From assembly GCA_004005435.1 (NCBI GenBank), contig RZWH01000001.1, forward strand, positions 434,001 through 498,000: 64,000 nt of DNA, read 5' to 3'. Of this stretch, positions 1-8,613 are shown in pieces. Positions within the stretch are counted from its first letter, which is position 1; every line of letters begins with the position of its first letter. Below the pieces are notes generated by a model. It did not search any database and was not told the DNA's origin. It was given only the letters and a program-made list of their open reading frames with translations. The translations under genes were made by a program, and so were the position numbers. The DNA comes from Rhodobacteraceae bacterium CCMM004 (lineage in GTDB: Bacteria; Pseudomonadota; Alphaproteobacteria; Rhodobacterales; Rhodobacteraceae).

Positions 1-2665
1 TGATCAGCGACAGCCGCAGGACGTTGTCGCGGACGTCGTAGCCGTATTTGCAGTCGTTCAGCAGGGCGACACCATAGTCGCCCTCGCTGATGTCCGCCCA
101 TTTCTGCGCCGGTACCTCGAAACGGGCGTAGTCGTGGCTGGTGTTGCGGTGGGTGGCGCGCATGAGCTGGCCCCACTGGATCTCGTAGGTCGCCAGCGGC
201 GTCAGGATGTCCACCGGGAACGCCGCCTTGAGCAGCGTGTGGGTCTCGTGCCAGTCGACCTCGGTGGCGAAGTCGATGCGCCGCGACTGCGCGGTCAGGC
301 GGATGCGCTGGACGATGCGGCTGCCCCGGAACTGGCGTTCGATCTCCAGACAGGCGCGCAGGGGGCCGGTCTCGGTCACGTCCATGCGCACCAGCCCGCG
401 CACCAGCTCGCCCCGGTCCTCGAAGAAGGCGTCGATGTCCCAGGCGTCCCAGCTGATCGGGCGATCCTCGAAGGCTTGCAGCTTGTTGGCGGTCTCGTCG
501 GCGGGCAGGACCTGGCGGCCGTGTTCCTTGTCGAGGATCTCGCGCAGGGTGCCGGTGCCGTCGAAGCGGACCTTGAGCCAGGCGTTCTCCAGCGTGGCGC
601 CCAGCGCGTCGGCCGTGGCCGTCACCGGGACGTCTGGCGCCACGGTCTCGGCCAGCCGCACCGGCACCGCGGCGTGCGGGGCGAGGTCGGGCAGTGCGAC
701 CAACAGACCGCCCGCCACCGCCTGCACCCCCGGCCCGGTCCCCTCCCCGCCCGGGAGGAAGCCCAGGCGGTCCATCCGCACCGGCAGGTCATTCAGCGCG
801 AGTGCGTCGGTCCCTTCGGGCATCCGGCGGCCCAGCGCGACCGCCGCCCGGTGCACCGCCGCCTCGCCCAGCTCGGACACCCGCAGATAGTCGGCCTCGG
901 CGTCCTCGAACACCTCGCGGATCGAGGTGCCGGTGAGGATGTCGTGGAACTGGTTGAGGCAGATCAGCTCCCACGCCTCGCGCGGGGGGCCCTCGGTCCC
1001 GGCCAGCACGGCGGCGAACTCGGCCAGGTGCATCAGCCCCTCGGCGCGGCGGTTGGCGCGCTTGATCCAGCCCTGGCTGGTCAGCACGCCCCGGTGCCCC
1101 TCGAAATACAACTCGCCGTTCCAGCGCGGCAGCGACGCCGCCTCGCCCTCGATCGCCTCGAAACACTGGCGCACCGTGGACATCCTGAGCCGCGGCGCCC
1201 CCGGCATCCCCTTCCACGCGCGCGCCCGGCGCAGCAGCGTCTCGTTCGGGCCGCCGCCGCCGTCGCCGTAGCCATAGGCGATGGGCAGGTTCATCACGCC
1301 GCCGCGGTGGGTGGCGTTGTCCCAGGTGCCGAACACCTCCGGCGCGGTCAGGTCGGACTTGTAGTTCGTGGGGAACGGCAGGTGCTGGACCTTGCGCGGG
1401 GTGGTCAGGAAATGCGCCAGCACCTCCGTCCCGTCGATCCCCTGCCAGGTGAGCGTCGAGGCGGGCATGCGGTTATACTGGTTCCAGTTGACCTTGTTGG
1501 TGACGAACCACCTCAGCCCCGCCTGGCGCATGAGCTGCGGCAGGCACCAGGGAAAGCCGAAGGTGTCGGGCAGCCACAGAACCGGCGTCTCGGCCTCGCC
1601 GAACTGTTCGGCGAACCAGGTCCGCCCCAGCAGCAGTTGCCGCACCAAGCTCTCTGCTCCGGGGATGTTGGCGTCGGGCTCGACCCACATGCCGCCCATG
1701 GGCTCCCATTTGCCCTCGGCCACGCGGTCCTTGATGGCCTTGAACATCTCGGGATAGTCGCGGCGGGTGTACTCGTAGAGTTGCGGCTGCGAGTGGGAAA
1801 AGCGGTAGTCCTCGAACCGCTCCATCAGGTGCAGCACGTTGGAATAGGTGCGCGCGTTCTTGCGCCGGATCTGGCTGACCGGCCACAGATAGGCCACGTC
1901 CATATGCGCGTGTCCGATGGCGTGGAGCGTCACGTCGAGGCCCGCGCCCCCCTCCTTGAGCCCCTGCGCCAGCACGCGCTTGGCCTCGGGCACCGACGCG
2001 TAAAAGCCGTCGCCCAGGGGGTCGCGGGTGTCGAGCGCCAAGAACGCCCTATCGAGCGCGTCGAGGATCGCCTGCTTCTCGGGGCGCCGTTCGCCCAGGA
2101 TGATCGCCGATTGCAGCGCGATCTCGGCGGAGACGACGAAGTCGCGCAGGGGCTCGTCCACCTCCACCACCTGCGGCTGCCGCATCATCAGCTTGCCGGG
2201 GTCCGAGGGGTCGGGCGGCCATCCCGCCAGCCCCGTCCAGCCGTGCAGCGCGATGCGGTGGGGCCGCCCGTCGAAGGCCGCCTCGGGCAGCGGCAGGGTG
2301 TGGTGATAGCGGTCCGACGAAGTCAGTGGCCGCCCGTCGAGATAGACCAGCGCCTCGGGGTGACTGAAGATGTCGCCGGCGACGCCCAGCGGCAGGTGAA
2401 GGCGCACCGCTTCGGCCGGCCAGTCCCGCGGCAGCGTCACGTCGGCCATCATCAGAAAGTTGAGGTTCTGCCGCCCCCAGTACTCGTTCGGCACCAGAAC
2501 GGGCCAGTCGGACGGGTCGGCGTCCAGCGGCGGGTCGGTGCGGGCGTCGGGCAGTTCCAGCAGGCGGAAGGGGCCGAAGGGCACCGCGCGGCGGTGCACG
2601 CGGGGGCCGATGAGGCGCAGCCGCTGCTCGATCTTCTCCGCCGTGAAGCGAAGGGCGTGGCTCAT
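1..2665 (-). CDS. Alpha-mannosidase, GH38 family (3' end beyond window)
   Basis: Retaining alpha-mannosidase that removes alpha-linked mannose, probably in the cytoplasm because no signal peptide is visible at the start (MSHALRFTAEK). About 888 residues are present; GH38 class enzymes are usually around 1000, so the C-terminus lies off the left edge. Family marks: the metal-binding GHAHMDVAYLWP segment in the catalytic domain and LWLPDTFGFPWCLPQL, whose Asp (residue 367, codon 1565-1567) matches the GH38 nucleophile. Further on, FHDILTGTSI is also typical. The ATG overlaps the end of the upstream ABC ATPase gene by 4 nt, so it is the last visible gene of the transporter operon. Co-transcription with an oligopeptide-type transporter suggests that the imported ligand is a mannoside or mannosyl conjugate (inference). 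Confidence 0.93.
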   Translation of the reverse strand, partial: MSHALRFTAEKIEQRLRLIGPRVHRRAVPFGPFRLLELPDARTDPPLDADPSDWPVLVPNEYWGRQNLNFLMMADVTLPRDWPAEAVRLHLPLGVAGDIFSHPEALVYLDGRPLTSSDRYHHTLPLPEAAFDGRPHRIALHGWTGLAGWPPDPSDPGKLMMRQPQVVEVDEPLRDFVVSAEIALQSAIILGERRPEKQAILDALDRAFLALDTRDPLGDGFYASVPEAKRVLAQGLKEGGAGLDVTLHAIGHAHMDVAYLWPVSQIRRKNARTYSNVLHLMERFEDYRFSHSQPQLYEYTRRDYPEMFKAIKDRVAEGKWEPMGGMWVEPDANIPGAESLVRQLLLGRTWFAEQFGEAETPVLWLPDTFGFPWCLPQLMRQAGLRWFVTNKVNWNQYNRMPASTLTWQGIDGTEVLAHFLTTPRKVQHLPFPTNYKSDLTAPEVFGTWDNATHRGGVMNLPIAYGYGDGGGGPNETLLRRARAWKGMPGAPRLRMSTVRQCFEAIEGEAASLPRWNGELYFEGHRGVLTSQGWIKRANRRAEGLMHLAEFAAVLAGTEGPPREAWELICLNQFHDILTGTSIREVFEDAEADYLRVSELGEAAVHRAAVALGRRMPEGTDALALNDLPVRMDRLGFLPGGEGTGPGVQAVAGGLLVALPDLAPHAAVPVRLAETVAPDVPVTATADALGATLENAWLKVRFDGTGTLREILDKEHGRQVLPADETANKLQAFEDRPISWDAWDIDAFFEDRGELVRGLVRMDVTETGPLRACLEIERQFRGSRIVQRIRLTAQSRRIDFATEVDWHETHTLLKAAFPVDILTPLATYEIQWGQLMRATHRNTSHDYARFEVPAQKWADISEGDYGVALLNDCKYGYDVRDNVLRLSLI

Positions 2666-3648
2666 TCGGCTGCGGCCCGCTCGGGTCCATAAAGCGTGCA
2701 GGACGCCCGGTGCCCCGGCGCCCCCACCGGGTGCAGGGGCGGCAGAGCGGCCTTGCACACCTCGGCCGCGTGCGGGCAGCGCGGGACGAAGCGGCAGCCG
2801 GTGGCCCGCGCGGTCCTGAGCTCCTCCTCGGCCGGCAACTCGATCTCGCCCTGCCAGCGGCGGGTCGGGTCGGCCTGCGGCACGCTGTCGATCAGCAGTT
2901 GCACGTATGGATGCTTGGGGTTGGTGATGACGTCGGTGACGTTGCCCTCTTCGGCCAGCGTGCCCTGGTAGAACAGCACGATCTTGTCGCCGATCTGGTA
3001 GGCGGTGGAGAGGTCGTGGGTCACGTAGAGAAAGCTGATGCCGCCCTCGTCGCGCAGCTTCATCATCACGTCGAGGATCGAGGCGCGCAGGGACGCGTCG
3101 ACCATCGACACCGGCTCGTCCGCCACGATCAGCTTGGGCTTCACCATATAGGCGCGGGCCATCATGATGCGCTGCCGCTGCCCGCCAGACAGCTGGTGGG
3201 GATACTTGCGCAGGACGTCGGACCCCTTGAGGCCAACGGCGTTCAGCCCCTCCTCCATCATCTCGCGCGCCTGCGCCTTGGTGTCGGCCAGCTTGAAGTT
3301 CTTGATGACCATGTCGAAGACGTGGCTCACCCGGTAGAACGGGTTGTAGCTGCCGAAAGGGTCCTGGAACACCGCCTGCACCTTGCGGTGGTACTGCGCC
3401 ATCTCGCGCGACGACAGGCGGCCCACGTCCATCCCGTCAAAGACGATCTGCCCGCTCGTCGGCTTGGTGAAGCCCAGGACCAGGTTGGCCAGCGTCGACT
3501 TGCCCGACCCGCTCTCGCCCGCGATGGTGACGATCTGCGGTTCGTCGCGGGGGATCTGCAGCGAGAAGTCGTTCAGCGCCACCAGCCCGTCGGGGCCGCC
3601 ATAGACCTTGCGGACGTTGCGGATGTCGAGGAGCGGGTCGTCAGGCAT
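2662..3648 (-). CDS. ABC transporter ATP-binding protein, OppF/DppF type
   Basis: Second nucleotide-binding subunit of an oligopeptide/dipeptide-type importer, acting on the cytoplasmic face of the membrane. 328 residues, normal for OppF. Walker A GESGSGKST at 44-52, Q-loop VFQDPFGSYNP near 93-103, signature LSGGQRQR at 153-160, Walker B LIVADEP near 173-179, then a C-terminal oligopeptide-transporter domain with CRFVPRCPHAAEVC, a cysteine-rich tail common in Opp/Dpp ATPases. The D-loop reads EPVSMVD rather than the usual EPVSALD. Its start overlaps the end of the OppD-type gene by 8 nt, and its stop overlaps the mannosidase start. Substrate specificity cannot be read from this subunit. Confidence 0.93.
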   Translation of the reverse strand: MPDDPLLDIRNVRKVYGGPDGLVALNDFSLQIPRDEPQIVTIAGESGSGKSTLANLVLGFTKPTSGQIVFDGMDVGRLSSREMAQYHRKVQAVFQDPFGSYNPFYRVSHVFDMVIKNFKLADTKAQAREMMEEGLNAVGLKGSDVLRKYPHQLSGGQRQRIMMARAYMVKPKLIVADEPVSMVDASLRASILDVMMKLRDEGGISFLYVTHDLSTAYQIGDKIVLFYQGTLAEEGNVTDVITNPKHPYVQLLIDSVPQADPTRRWQGEIELPAEEELRTARATGCRFVPRCPHAAEVCKAALPPLHPVGAPGHRASCTLYGPERAAAE

Positions 3649-4642
3649 CGGCGATCTCCCGCGCTTGGGCGGTGCCGGCGAGGATCTCCTCGGCGCGGCA
3701 GCAGGCGGCCAGCTGGCCGGGGTTGATCTCGCGCAGGGGCTGCGGCTCGCGGCACTGCGGCGCGGCGTAGGGGCAGCGCAGCTGAAAGATGCAGCCCTTG
3801 GGCGGGTTGCGCGGATCGTGGGTGATGCCGCCGGTGATCCGGAGCGCCTGGCGCTGGGTCAGCGACGGCACGCTGTCGATGAGGATCTTGGAATAGGGAT
3901 GCGCGGGCCGCGCGAACATGTCGGCCACGCGCGCGATCTCGACGATCTTACCCGAGTACATCACCGCGATACGGTCCACCATCTGGGCCATCAGCCCCAT
4001 GTCGTGGCCGATCATGATCATCGACACGCCCAGCGCGTCGCGGACCTTGGCCATGGTCTGGGCCACAACCCGCTGCACCACCACGTCGAGCGCGGACGTC
4101 GCCTCGTCGGCGATGATGACCCGTGGGTTCAGCGCGATGCCCATGGCGATGCAGACCCGCTGCTTCATGCCCCCCGACAGTTCGTGGGGATACATGTCGT
4201 GGATACGGCCCGGCAGGCCGACCATCTGGAACAGCTCCAGGATGCGGTCTCTGGGCGGCGTCTTGCCGGTGTGGGTGCGGATCACGTCGGCGATCTGGGC
4301 CGAGATCTTCATCGTCGGGTTCAGCGAGTTCATCGCGCCTTGCGGGATCAGCGCCAGCTTGGACCAGCGCTGGCGGCGCAGGTCCTCCTCCTTGAGCGCC
4401 AGAAGGTCCACGCCGTCCAGTTCCACCGACCCCGCCACGATCCTCCCGGGCGAAGAAACCATGCGGAGGATACCCGACGTCGCGGTGGTCTTGCCCGACC
4501 CGCTTTCGCCCACCAGACCCAGCGTCTCGCCCTCGTAGAGGTCGAAGCTGGCGTCGTCGGTCGCCCGCACGTCGCCGGTGGGCGTGGCGTAAAACACGCT
4601 CAGCCCCCGGACCTTCAGGACCACGTTGCGGGGTTCGGTCAT
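3641..4642 (-). CDS. ABC transporter ATP-binding protein, OppD/DppD type
   Basis: First nucleotide-binding subunit of the same importer, 333 residues from ATG at 4642. Walker A GESGSGKT at 45-52, signature LSGGMKQR at 155-162, Walker B VIIADEATSALD at 175-186, and a C-terminal CIFQLRCPYAAPQC cysteine segment. The reading frame stays open upstream to an ATG at 4711, but that extension would translate a cluster of DNA palindromes (4664-4755) and lies outside the conserved domain, so MTEPRN is chosen as the start. Unlike its neighbours it is separated from the preceding permease gene by about 118 nt, all palindromic or adjacent sequence. Confidence 0.92.
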   Translation of the reverse strand: MTEPRNVVLKVRGLSVFYATPTGDVRATDDASFDLYEGETLGLVGESGSGKTTATSGILRMVSSPGRIVAGSVELDGVDLLALKEEDLRRQRWSKLALIPQGAMNSLNPTMKISAQIADVIRTHTGKTPPRDRILELFQMVGLPGRIHDMYPHELSGGMKQRVCIAMGIALNPRVIIADEATSALDVVVQRVVAQTMAKVRDALGVSMIMIGHDMGLMAQMVDRIAVMYSGKIVEIARVADMFARPAHPYSKILIDSVPSLTQRQALRITGGITHDPRNPPKGCIFQLRCPYAAPQCREPQPLREINPGQLAACCRAEEILAGTAQAREIADA

Positions 4643-4663
4643 CGGCCTGCCTCCGGGCGGGGG

Positions 4664-4755
4664 CAAGCGCGTTGAAACGCGCTTGGCAAGGCCCTTCGAA
4701 GGGCCTTGCACGATCCTTCGACGAAGGATCGCGGCGAATTTTCGCAGAAAATTCG
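4664..4755. repeat. Four consecutive perfect palindromes in an operon gap
   Basis: Four inverted repeats lie back to back between the OppC- and OppD-type genes. 4664-4685: arms CAAGCGCGTT/AACGCGCTTG around GA. 4686-4709: a gapless 24-nt palindrome with arms GCAAGGCCCTTC/GAAGGGCCTTGC. 4711-4731: arms CGATCCTTCG/CGAAGGATCG around one A. 4735-4755: arms CGAATTTTC/GAAAATTCG around GCA. All stems are mismatch-free. The array has a strong internal CTTCGAAG-like theme, and the last unit is AT-rich, unlike the surrounding DNA. It may be a REP-like composite element, an mRNA processing or stability element, or an intra-operon attenuator; the sequence does not say which. Confidence 0.9.
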
Positions 4756-4760
4756 TGTGC

Positions 4761-5714
4761 TCATGCCTTGCGCAGCCTCGGGTTGGAGACCTCGTCGAGG
4801 CCCAGGTTGATCAGCAGCAGTCCGATGAACATCGCCGCGAGCAGCAGCGTCGGGATGCCCCACCACCACCACAGGTTCTGGATCAGCGCGCCGGCGTTGA
4901 TCGCCTCGTAGATCGTGCGCCCCAGCGTCGGCACCCTCTGGGGGCCGAGGCCCAGCACCTCCAGGCCCACCGCCGTCACGATCGAGGTCGTGACGTTGGC
5001 GATGAACGAGCCGAAGAGGTACGGGATCAGGTTCGGCAGCATCTCGCGGAACATGATGTCGAAGGTCGACGCGCCCGAGAGCTTGGCCATCTGCACGTAG
5101 CCCGAGGACTTCATGCTGAGGACCTGCGCGCGGATCAGGCGCGTGGGCGACTGCCAGACGAAGCCCGCGATCAGGAGCGCCATCATCGTCAGCGACACGT
5201 CGCCGAAGGCCGATTGGAACACGACGAGGATCAGCAAGGGCGGGATGGTGATCATCACGTCCGACAGGACCCGGATGATGTCGTCGGTGCGCCCGCCCAC
5301 ATAGCCCGCGGTGAAGCCCAGAAAGATGCCGATGGACATGCCGATCAGCGACGCCAAGAGCCCCACGAACAGCGAGTTCGGCGCGCCGATCACGATCAGG
5401 GCCAGCATGTCGCGCCCCGCCCCGTCTGTGCCCAGCGGGTTGGCGAATGTCCCCTCCTGACCGCGCAGGTTCTCGAACCCCACCGGCGGCAGCTTGAGCA
5501 TCCCCGATCCGGTGAAGACCAGGTCGAGATCCCACAGGAGCCGGCCCAGAATCCCGACCAGCACGATGCCGAGCAGAAGCCCCCCGCCCCAGTAGAGCTT
5601 GGGGTTGAGCCAGGGGTTGTCGAACCGCCGCATCCGGCGGGCGCGGCGGCGGTCCTCGCGGGTCAGGCCGTGCTCGGCCGGCGCGACGTCGTCGTCGGTG
5701 GAGTATTCGGTCAT
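4761..5714 (-). CDS. ABC transporter permease, OppC/DppC type
   Basis: Membrane subunit of the importer, 317 residues. The N-terminal 35 residues are charged (LTREDRRRARRMRR) and precede TM1 (GGGLLLGIVLVGILGRLLW). There follows the periplasmic NPLGTDGAGRDMLA segment typical of OppC/DppC and then five further hydrophobic segments. The EAA loop that contacts the ATPase is around SGYVQMAKLSGASTFDIMFREMLPN, with the G at the canonical place. The gene begins 4 nt after the stop of the OppB-type permease. It ends just before the palindrome array. Role inferred from family and operon order. Confidence 0.93.
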   Translation of the reverse strand: MTEYSTDDDVAPAEHGLTREDRRRARRMRRFDNPWLNPKLYWGGGLLLGIVLVGILGRLLWDLDLVFTGSGMLKLPPVGFENLRGQEGTFANPLGTDGAGRDMLALIVIGAPNSLFVGLLASLIGMSIGIFLGFTAGYVGGRTDDIIRVLSDVMITIPPLLILVVFQSAFGDVSLTMMALLIAGFVWQSPTRLIRAQVLSMKSSGYVQMAKLSGASTFDIMFREMLPNLIPYLFGSFIANVTTSIVTAVGLEVLGLGPQRVPTLGRTIYEAINAGALIQNLWWWWGIPTLLLAAMFIGLLLINLGLDEVSNPRLRKA

Positions 5715-5718
5715 GGCC

Positions 5719-6726
5719 CTACCCCTCGTGCCGGATGCGGGGGTCGATGAACGGATAGATCAGGTCGACCAGAAACACGCTGAGGGCCGTCATCAGGATG
5801 ATGACGTAACTGACCCCCTGGATGACCGGAAAGTCCTGATCGAGGATCGCGTCGTAGAGCAGCTTGCCCATGCCGTTGTAGGCAAAGATCCTCTCGACCA
5901 GCACCTGGCCCGCGATCAGCAGGCCGATCTTGAGCGCAAACGCCGTCACCTGCGGCAGGATCGCGTTGCGGATCATGTAGCGGTAGAGGATGTAGCGCGG
6001 GCGCAGCCCCTTGGCCTCGGCCAGCTTGACGTAGTCCTCGCCCTGCACGGTGATCATCAGACCGCGCATCCCCAGCGCCCAGAAGCCGAAGGTCACGATG
6101 ACGATGCTGAGCGCAGGCAGGAACCCGTGGTGCAGGACCGAAAGGGCGAAGTCCCATGTCCATCCCGGCTCGACCATGAGGCCGTAGGCGCCGGTCAGCG
6201 GAAACCACCTGAGCTGCGCGGCGAAGATCCACATCAGCAGGAGCCCCGACAGGATCGGCGGGATCGAGGTGAAGACCATGGCCGCCGGGATCGCGACCTT
6301 CACCAGCTTCGGCGACCGCTCCCACACCATGAAGGCGCCGAGTGCGTTGCCGATGACGAAGGTGATGACGACGCTGAGGATCATCAGTCCCAGCGTCCAA
6401 GGCAACGCCCGCGCGATGAGGCTCGACACCGGCGTTGGGAACGACGCGGTGGACAGGCCGAAGTCGAACAGGAGCGTGTTGCCGAGATACTTGAAATACT
6501 GGACGATCATCGGCTGATCGAGACCGAAGGACTCGCGCAGTTGCGCCAGCACCTGGTCGGCGTTGGCGACCGACCCGGCCCCCGCGGCCATGCGGCCCAG
6601 CATGATGTCGGCCGGATCCACGGGGCTGAGCCGCGGGATCACCCAGATCAACGTCGCCGCGATCAGGATCGTCAGAAAGAGCGTGATCAGCCGGTTGATC
6701 AGATAGCTGCGCGGGATGCGTCCCAT
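5719..6726 (-). CDS. ABC transporter permease, OppB/DppB type
   Basis: Second membrane subunit, 335 residues. N-terminal TM (YLINRLITLFLTILIAATLIW) is followed by the periplasmic loop with SFGLDQPMIVQYFKYLGN, then five more predicted membrane segments and the EAA-type loop GEDYVKLAEAKGLRPRYILYRYMIRNAI near the C-terminal third. The C-terminus (YPFIDPRIRHE) is the usual OppB ending. It follows the substrate-binding protein gene after a 94-nt gap containing a GC hairpin and is the first permease of the operon. It presumably pairs with the OppC-type protein downstream. Confidence 0.93.
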   Translation of the reverse strand: MGRIPRSYLINRLITLFLTILIAATLIWVIPRLSPVDPADIMLGRMAAGAGSVANADQVLAQLRESFGLDQPMIVQYFKYLGNTLLFDFGLSTASFPTPVSSLIARALPWTLGLMILSVVITFVIGNALGAFMVWERSPKLVKVAIPAAMVFTSIPPILSGLLLMWIFAAQLRWFPLTGAYGLMVEPGWTWDFALSVLHHGFLPALSIVIVTFGFWALGMRGLMITVQGEDYVKLAEAKGLRPRYILYRYMIRNAILPQVTAFALKIGLLIAGQVLVERIFAYNGMGKLLYDAILDQDFPVIQGVSYVIILMTALSVFLVDLIYPFIDPRIRHEG

Positions 6727-6787
6727 CGCCGATCCCCCTGTCGGTGGGTGGCCGCCGCCCTCTGTCGGGGCGGTCGAACCGGGTGGA

Positions 6788-6809
6788 GCGGCGGGACCGT
6801 GCCCGCCGC
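6788..6809 (-). terminator. GC stem-loop between binding-protein and permease genes
   Basis: Perfect 8-bp stem GCGGCGGG/CCCGCCGC with a 6-nt loop, in the gap after the substrate-binding protein stop. No U-run follows on the minus strand, so it is not a strong intrinsic terminator. Hairpins at this place in ABC operons commonly keep binding-protein mRNA more abundant than permease mRNA by protecting the 3' end; that role is an inference here. Confidence 0.45.
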
Positions 6810-6820
6810 CCCGGCTGTGC

Positions 6821-8539
6821 TCACTCGGCCTTTTCCAGGTTGTGGATGATCTGATGCGCCGAGTTCCACCAGAAGAACGGGTGGTTGTAATAGTTCTCGT
6901 CCGTGGGCCAGCCGGTCCAATAGGTGGTGTTGAACGGCACCAGCTTGAACGACTGCACCAGCGGGATGAACGGCATCTCCTCGTCGAGATAGGCGTAGGC
7001 TTCGGCGACCATGGCGGGCACCTCGGGGTCGTTCAGCGCCTTGTCCCCGATCTCCTTGACGATGGCGGTGTATTTCTCGGCCGCCTCGCTGTCCCAGCGC
7101 GAGGTGTTGTTGAAGCCGGGGCTGCGCTCGCCCACCGGCACCACGTCGTCCACGGTATAGCGGCCCATGGACGCCCAGGGCTCGTTCACCGACCCGCACG
7201 ACAGCCAGGAATAGGTCATCTCGTACTGGCCGAAAGGCAGCACCTCGCCCCAGAACACGCCGTTCTCGACCGGAACCGCCTTGGCGTCGATGCCCGCGCG
7301 CTGGAGCTGCTCAACCACCACGTCGATGGTGCGGGTGTATTCCGTCGAGGCCGAGTTCACGTGGATGTCGACGCTCAGCGTCTCGCCGTCCTTTTCGTAG
7401 TAGTCGCCAGAGCGGGTCCAGCCCGCCTCTTCCAACAGGGCCTGTCCCGCCTCCACGTCGGCGCGAGCGGGCAGGCCCAGGCCCGCCTCTTCGACCGCGG
7501 CGATGAAGGGTTCCATCGAGCCGAACTGCGCGAACATCGTGCGCGAGGGCACCGTGGCGCCCTCGGCGGCGACGTTGGCGATCTGGGTGCGGTCGATGAT
7601 CAGCGCCACCGCCCGGCGCATCCGCGGGTCGTCCCAGGGCGCGACGGTGGTGTTGATTTCGAGCTGGCGCGCGCAGGGGTCTGAGACGGCGAAGGGATAG
7701 CTGGGATACCATGCGGTGACGGCGGGGTTCTGCGCCTGGATCGCCTCGAAGGTGCCGACCGACACGCTCTGCGCCGCGTCGAGCTCGTTGGCGGCGATGA
7801 GCTGGGCCCGGCTCTCTTCTCCGCCGGTTTCCAGGAACACCACGCGCGCAGGCGCGGGCAGGTCCATCCAGCCCGTCTTGGCGCCCCACCAGTCGTCGTT
7901 GCGCTCCCAGATGGCGCGGTTGGTGGCCACGCTCGACAGCGTGTAAGGCCCGGTCCCCACCGGCGGATAGAAGGCAAACGTCGCCGGATCCTCGCCCTCC
8001 CAGATGTGCTGGGGCATGATCAGGAACGACCCGAAGATCCGCACGCCGAAGTTCTCGACGATGAAGCGCGGGTTGGGGGCGGTCAGGGTGAACCTGACGG
8101 TCAGGTCGTCGACCTTGTCGACGCTGGCCACCTGGGCGCGGATGGTCGAGGCCTCGCGCGACGAGATCTCCTCGTTCTCGAGCGCCATGCCGACGGAGAA
8201 GACCACGTCGTCTGCGTCGAAGACCTCGCCGTCGGACCACTCCACGCCGTCGCGCAGGGTGATGGTGAACTCGGTCGAGTCGTCGTTCTGCTCGTATCCG
8301 GTGGCGAGCCAGGGGTCGAGATCGCCGGTGCCGTAGTTGAGGATGAACAACGGCTCCCACATGGCCTGATGGGCGCCGTGCATCCGCTTGGTCCCCGGCG
8401 TGAACCAGTTGAAGTTCTCGGGGTCCTTGATCGTCCGGTCGAGATCGAAGATCACCGTATCGGCCCGGTCCTGGGCCCAGCCGGCGCCGGCGGCGAGTGC
8501 GATGGCCGAGGCCAAGGCGAGCGTTCTGGTCGATGACAT
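6821..8539 (-). CDS. Extracellular solute-binding protein family 5 (Opp/Dpp type)
   Basis: Periplasmic ligand-binding component of the importer, 572 residues from ATG at 8539. That start has a good ribosome site (GGGAGGACACGC before ATG) and is followed by a Sec signal peptide (RTLALASAIALAAGAGWAQD). The open frame continues far upstream through neighbouring genes, which is a GC-rich artefact. Domain marks of family 5 include MWEPLFILNYGTGDLDPWLATGYE, FTITLRDGVEWSDGEVFDADDVVFS and PPVGTGPYTL. The ligand cannot be deduced; linkage to an alpha-mannosidase points to a mannose-containing compound. First transporter gene of the operon. Confidence 0.93.
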   Translation of the reverse strand: MSSTRTLALASAIALAAGAGWAQDRADTVIFDLDRTIKDPENFNWFTPGTKRMHGAHQAMWEPLFILNYGTGDLDPWLATGYEQNDDSTEFTITLRDGVEWSDGEVFDADDVVFSVGMALENEEISSREASTIRAQVASVDKVDDLTVRFTLTAPNPRFIVENFGVRIFGSFLIMPQHIWEGEDPATFAFYPPVGTGPYTLSSVATNRAIWERNDDWWGAKTGWMDLPAPARVVFLETGGEESRAQLIAANELDAAQSVSVGTFEAIQAQNPAVTAWYPSYPFAVSDPCARQLEINTTVAPWDDPRMRRAVALIIDRTQIANVAAEGATVPSRTMFAQFGSMEPFIAAVEEAGLGLPARADVEAGQALLEEAGWTRSGDYYEKDGETLSVDIHVNSASTEYTRTIDVVVEQLQRAGIDAKAVPVENGVFWGEVLPFGQYEMTYSWLSCGSVNEPWASMGRYTVDDVVPVGERSPGFNNTSRWDSEAAEKYTAIVKEIGDKALNDPEVPAMVAEAYAYLDEEMPFIPLVQSFKLVPFNTTYWTGWPTDENYYNHPFFWWNSAHQIIHNLEKAE

Positions 8540-8613
8540 GCGTGTCCTCCCGTGGTGTCTCGGCGCCGTCGCGGGCGCCCGTCGTTGTCTAGGTGTGCCG
8601 TTTGCCGGCCATT

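Noticed and set aside
134-2692. Long plus-strand open frame of 852 codons
   Set aside because: It lies antisense to the GH38 mannosidase, whose translation has clear family motifs. The plus-strand product is Arg/Gly/His-rich without a domain, a common artefact of GC-rich DNA.
4643-4711. N-terminal extension of the OppD-type protein through the palindromes
   Set aside because: It would translate inverted repeats and adds residues outside the conserved domain; the ATG at 4642 gives a normal-length protein.
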